A stretch of DNA of 14,398 nt, from the NCBI GenBank assembly GCA_025936205.1, contig JAICTU010000222.1, positions 1 through 14,398 of the forward strand, written 5' to 3'. The notes beneath the pieces are model-generated. The model saw only the letters and a list, made by a program, of their open reading frames with translations. It had not been told where the DNA came from and searched no databases. The stretch's first letter is position 1; each line of letters starts with the position of its first letter. Of this stretch, positions 12,017 to 14,398 are shown piece by piece. The translations under genes and the position numbers were made by a program. Source of the stretch: Polyangiaceae bacterium. Its GTDB lineage: Bacteria; Myxococcota; Polyangia; Polyangiales; Polyangiaceae.

Positions 12017-13159
12017 TCAACGCGCCGCGCCGCTCTGCCCCCCGGAGATGGTGCCGCCGGGGGCAGGCCGTCCGGAAACAGCGCCACCCGGGGGAGGTCC
12101 GCCCGTTGCCCCTGGACCTCTCGGTGCCGGCCGCTCGGGCCGCGGGCAGCAGCCGGGCGCACAGACGTTGGCAGGAGCGGGCAGGGGGCCCACGCTGAGC
12201 AGCGGCATACCCTGCAACCGTTCCAGCACCAGCTGGCGGATCATCTCCACGAAGCGCGGATGTGTCCCCACCGTGGCCGCGCGCCGCATCGGCATGCCGA
12301 ACTCGCCACAGAGCTGCCGCGCCTCTTCATCGAGATCGTACAGGACCTCGACGTGGTCGGTGAGAAAGCCGATCGGCGCAATCATCACGCCGGTGACACC
12401 CTGTGCGTGGAGCGTCCGCAAATGATCGAGGATGTCGGGCTCGAGCCAGGGCACCTCCGGCGGACCGCTCCGGCTCTGCCAGACGAGATCCCAGCCCAGT
12501 GCGCCGCGCTCGCCAGACAATTGCGCCAGCCGCTCTGCGATCAGCTGCCCGTTGGCCCGCAGCTGGCGCTCATAGTCGCAGCTACGCGCCATCGATTGGG
12601 GGATGCTGTGCGCCGTGAACACGATGCGCGCGCCGGCGCGCGCTGCGCCGAGCTCGGCACCGAGCTCTCGCCAGGCCACTTCGGCGCGCGCCGTGCACGC
12701 ATCGAGGAACGCCGGGTGATTGAAGAAGCGCCGGAGTGCCTCGACCTCGGGCGCGCCGGGCACCGCGGCCCGCGCCCGCTCGATGTCTTCCAGGTACTGG
12801 CGGCAGCCGGAATACGAGCTGTACGCCGAGGTGATGAAGCCGAGCGCGCGCTTGCGGCCGTCTGCCTGCATCTGTTGCAGTGCATCGGGCAGAAATGGCA
12901 TCCAGTTCCGGTTGCCGAAATAGATCGGCAGGTCGATACCGTGCGCGCGAAAGTCCTGCTCGAGCGCCGCGATCAATGCGCGGTTCTGCTCGTTGATCGG
13001 GCTCTTGCCGCCGAAGTGCTGGTAGTGCTCCGCCACGGCCAGCAGGCGTTCGCGCGGGACATTGCGCCCGCGCGTGACGTTCTCCAGGAACGGCATCACG
13101 TCCTCGGGCTTTTCTGGACCGCCGAAGGACACGAACAACAATGAATCGTAGTGGGGCAT
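12017..13159 (-). CDS. hemH: Ferrochelatase, probable [2Fe-2S] type
   Basis: Ferrochelatase inserts ferrous iron into a porphyrin, a late step of heme synthesis. The 380-residue product has FVSFGGPEKPEDVMPFLENV (9-28), HFGGKSPINEQ (48-58), FITSAYSSYSGCRQY (108-122), the catalytic His in TAHSIP (H184) and the partner Glu in DHVEVLYD (E271). C119 in SGCRQY and the C-terminal trio C333-x3-C337-C338 sit where actinobacterial-type enzymes place the four ligands of a [2Fe-2S] cluster. The last 40 residues (341-380) form a Pro/Gly-rich tail that looks disordered. ATG 13159 shares its A with the TGA of the upstream protease gene (TGATG), so translation is coupled. An open frame extends much further upstream but only as a shadow of the protease. 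Confidence 0.95.
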   Translation of the reverse strand: MPHYDSLLFVSFGGPEKPEDVMPFLENVTRGRNVPRERLLAVAEHYQHFGGKSPINEQNRALIAALEQDFRAHGIDLPIYFGNRNWMPFLPDALQQMQADGRKRALGFITSAYSSYSGCRQYLEDIERARAAVPGAPEVEALRRFFNHPAFLDACTARAEVAWRELGAELGAARAGARIVFTAHSIPQSMARSCDYERQLRANGQLIAERLAQLSGERGALGWDLVWQSRSGPPEVPWLEPDILDHLRTLHAQGVTGVMIAPIGFLTDHVEVLYDLDEEARQLCGEFGMPMRRAATVGTHPRFVEMIRQLVLERLQGMPLLSVGPLPAPANVCAPGCCPRPERPAPRGPGATGGPPPGGAVSGRPAPGGTISGGQSGAAR

Positions 13160-14398
13160 CAGGGGGCCGCGCGCGAGCCTAGCGCATCCCGCAGGTAGGT
13201 GTAAGCCACCGAGAGCGCGTGGTCGGGGCCGCCGCTCGGGTCGTGCGGCACGCTGCGCGCCACGCCCAGGTGCGTCGGAGAGATGCCCGGATCCTCGGTG
13301 TCGGGCGCTGGGGGGCCGCTGGCTTCGGCCGCTGGCGTGCTGGGCTGGCTCGCCGCCGCCGCTTCGGAGGGCAGATGATTCTCGAGATCGTGCTCGCGCA
13401 ACACCGCGTTGCCACCCTCGGAGAGCGTGCTCTCCACGGCCACGTCCGGCAGGATGCCTTCGACCTGGATGGCTCTGCCGCCGGGTGTGTAGTAGCGCAT
13501 GGTGGTCAGGCGCAGACCACCGCCAGCCGGCAGATCGATGATGGACTGCACGGAGCCCTTGCCGAAGGTACGCGCACCGATGATCGTGGCGCGCTTGTGA
13601 TCTTGCAGCGCGCCGGCGAGCAACTCGGACGCGCTGGCGCTGAACTCGTTGACCAGCACCACCATCGGGCAATCCTGGAGCGCGCCGCTGCTGCCGGCGT
13701 GGACCTCGTCCACGACCTTGCCACGGTGGCGCGTCGAGTACACCGTGCCGCCGTCCAGGAACTCGTCGGCCACTGCGGAAGCCGCAGCCACGAGCCCCCC
13801 GGGGTTGTTGCGCAGATCCAGCAACACCCCGTTGATGTTGCCCATGCGGCGGCGCACGTCGGCGATTGCCTGCAGCAGCTCCGCGTCGGTCTTGGACTGG
13901 AACTGCTTGATGCGCAGATAGGCGATCTGCCCGGCGAGATCGGCTCCGAGCACGCTCGACACCTCGATCACCTGCCGCGACAGCGAGAACCGGAGCAGCT
14001 CCTCTTTGCCGGGCCGGCGCACGGCGACGCGCACCACGGTTCCCGCAGGGCCGCGCATGGCCTTGACCAGATCGCTGGCGTTCTTGCCGCTCACGCTGAG
14101 TCCGTCGATCGAAACGATCAAGTCGCCGGGCAACATGCCGGCGCGCTGCGCGGGCGAGCCTTCGATCGCCGAGATGACGGTCACACGGTCATTGCGGAAA
14201 TCGACCTCCACGCCGATGCCCGCGAACTCGCCGCGCGTGTCGTCTTGCAGGACCGCGAAGTCGCGCGCCGGCAAGTAGGCGGAATGGGGATCGAGCTCGG
14301 CAACCATGCCTTTGATCGCGCCATTCAGCAGGCGATCGCGATCGACGGGATCGACGTATTCGTTCTCGATCAGGACCAGCACGCGCGCGAGTTGATCG
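13159..14398 (-). CDS. ctpA: S41 C-terminal processing protease, 5' end cut
   Basis: Carboxyl-terminal processing proteases are exported Ser/Lys proteases that trim or degrade envelope proteins. The visible 413 residues lack the N-terminus (signal sequence and start), because the frame stays open to the window edge with DQLARVLVLIENEYVDP. Counting from the GTG at 14382, a PDZ domain lies at about 50-125 (GIGVEV, AGMLPGDLIVSIDG). The catalytic core follows, with DLRNNPGG at 189-196, the nucleophile Ser250 in NEFSASASE and Lys275 in FGKGSVQS, 25 residues apart as in Prc. TPGGRAIQVEGILPDV at 299-314 is typical. A linker of about 50 residues rich in Ala, Ser and Pro precedes a conserved-looking end (DHALSVAYTYLRDAL). 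The stop overlaps the hemH start by one base, so both are cotranscribed. Confidence 0.93.
   Translation of the reverse strand, partial: DQLARVLVLIENEYVDPVDRDRLLNGAIKGMVAELDPHSAYLPARDFAVLQDDTRGEFAGIGVEVDFRNDRVTVISAIEGSPAQRAGMLPGDLIVSIDGLSVSGKNASDLVKAMRGPAGTVVRVAVRRPGKEELLRFSLSRQVIEVSSVLGADLAGQIAYLRIKQFQSKTDAELLQAIADVRRRMGNINGVLLDLRNNPGGLVAAASAVADEFLDGGTVYSTRHRGKVVDEVHAGSSGALQDCPMVVLVNEFSASASELLAGALQDHKRATIIGARTFGKGSVQSIIDLPAGGGLRLTTMRYYTPGGRAIQVEGILPDVAVESTLSEGGNAVLREHDLENHLPSEAAAASQPSTPAAEASGPPAPDTEDPGISPTHLGVARSVPHDPSGGPDHALSVAYTYLRDALGSRAAP

Noticed and set aside
11139..12425. 428-codon plus-strand open frame
   Set aside because: It is antisense to the lipoprotein and the hemH 3' end, with Arg/Ala/Pro-rich composition and no motif. 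The Cys pattern and lipobox on the minus strand are far more convincing.

Overview
The window is GC-rich, densely coding bacterial chromosome with genes on both strands and no rRNA, tRNA, CRISPR array, insertion sequence or phage gene that I can see. The gene style suggests a myxobacterium (Myxococcota, perhaps a Polyangiales-type genome). The pointers are a Cys-rich lipoprotein behind a Gly/Ser/Asp linker, a ferrochelatase with cysteines placed as in [2Fe-2S] ferrochelatases, a ChoD-like GMC oxidoreductase with a four-Cys insert, and very long antisense open frames. This placement is inference from style, not from a marker gene.

Layout, left to right. (1) 1-396 is a regulatory leader. It holds a candidate sigma-70 promoter whose -10 sits inside an inverted repeat, a 21-codon reading frame with a near-ideal Shine-Dalgarno, and seven short perfect or nearly perfect stem-loops packed into about 195 nt. 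(2) rsgA (+), the ribosome-assembly GTPase. (3) A convergent gap with a long imperfect hairpin. (4) An atypical short-chain dehydrogenase/epimerase (-). (5) A rightward run: galK, an M19 dipeptidase translationally coupled to it, and a GMC flavoprotein. (6) A leftward pair, ygfZ then a YbdL-type methionine aminotransferase, whose last stop overlaps the GMC gene. (7) A classical SDR (+), a Crp/Fnr-type regulator (-) overlapping it tail to tail, and a glycerophosphodiester phosphodiesterase-like gene (+) starting almost back to back with the regulator. (8) A leftward run: ctpA-type S41 protease (cut by the window edge), hemH coupled by TGATG, and a 22-Cys lipoprotein.

Most genes are housekeeping or general metabolism (ribosome maturation, galactose phosphorylation, heme synthesis, Fe-S enzyme maintenance, envelope proteolysis). 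I see no defence or biosynthetic cluster. The signals most worth a second look are the structured leader of rsgA, two enzymes that keep their fold motifs but have replaced active-site residues (M19 Glu to Gln; GDPD His-Arg to Lys-Ala), the 80-nt inverted repeat after rsgA, and two candidate near-leaderless promoters.
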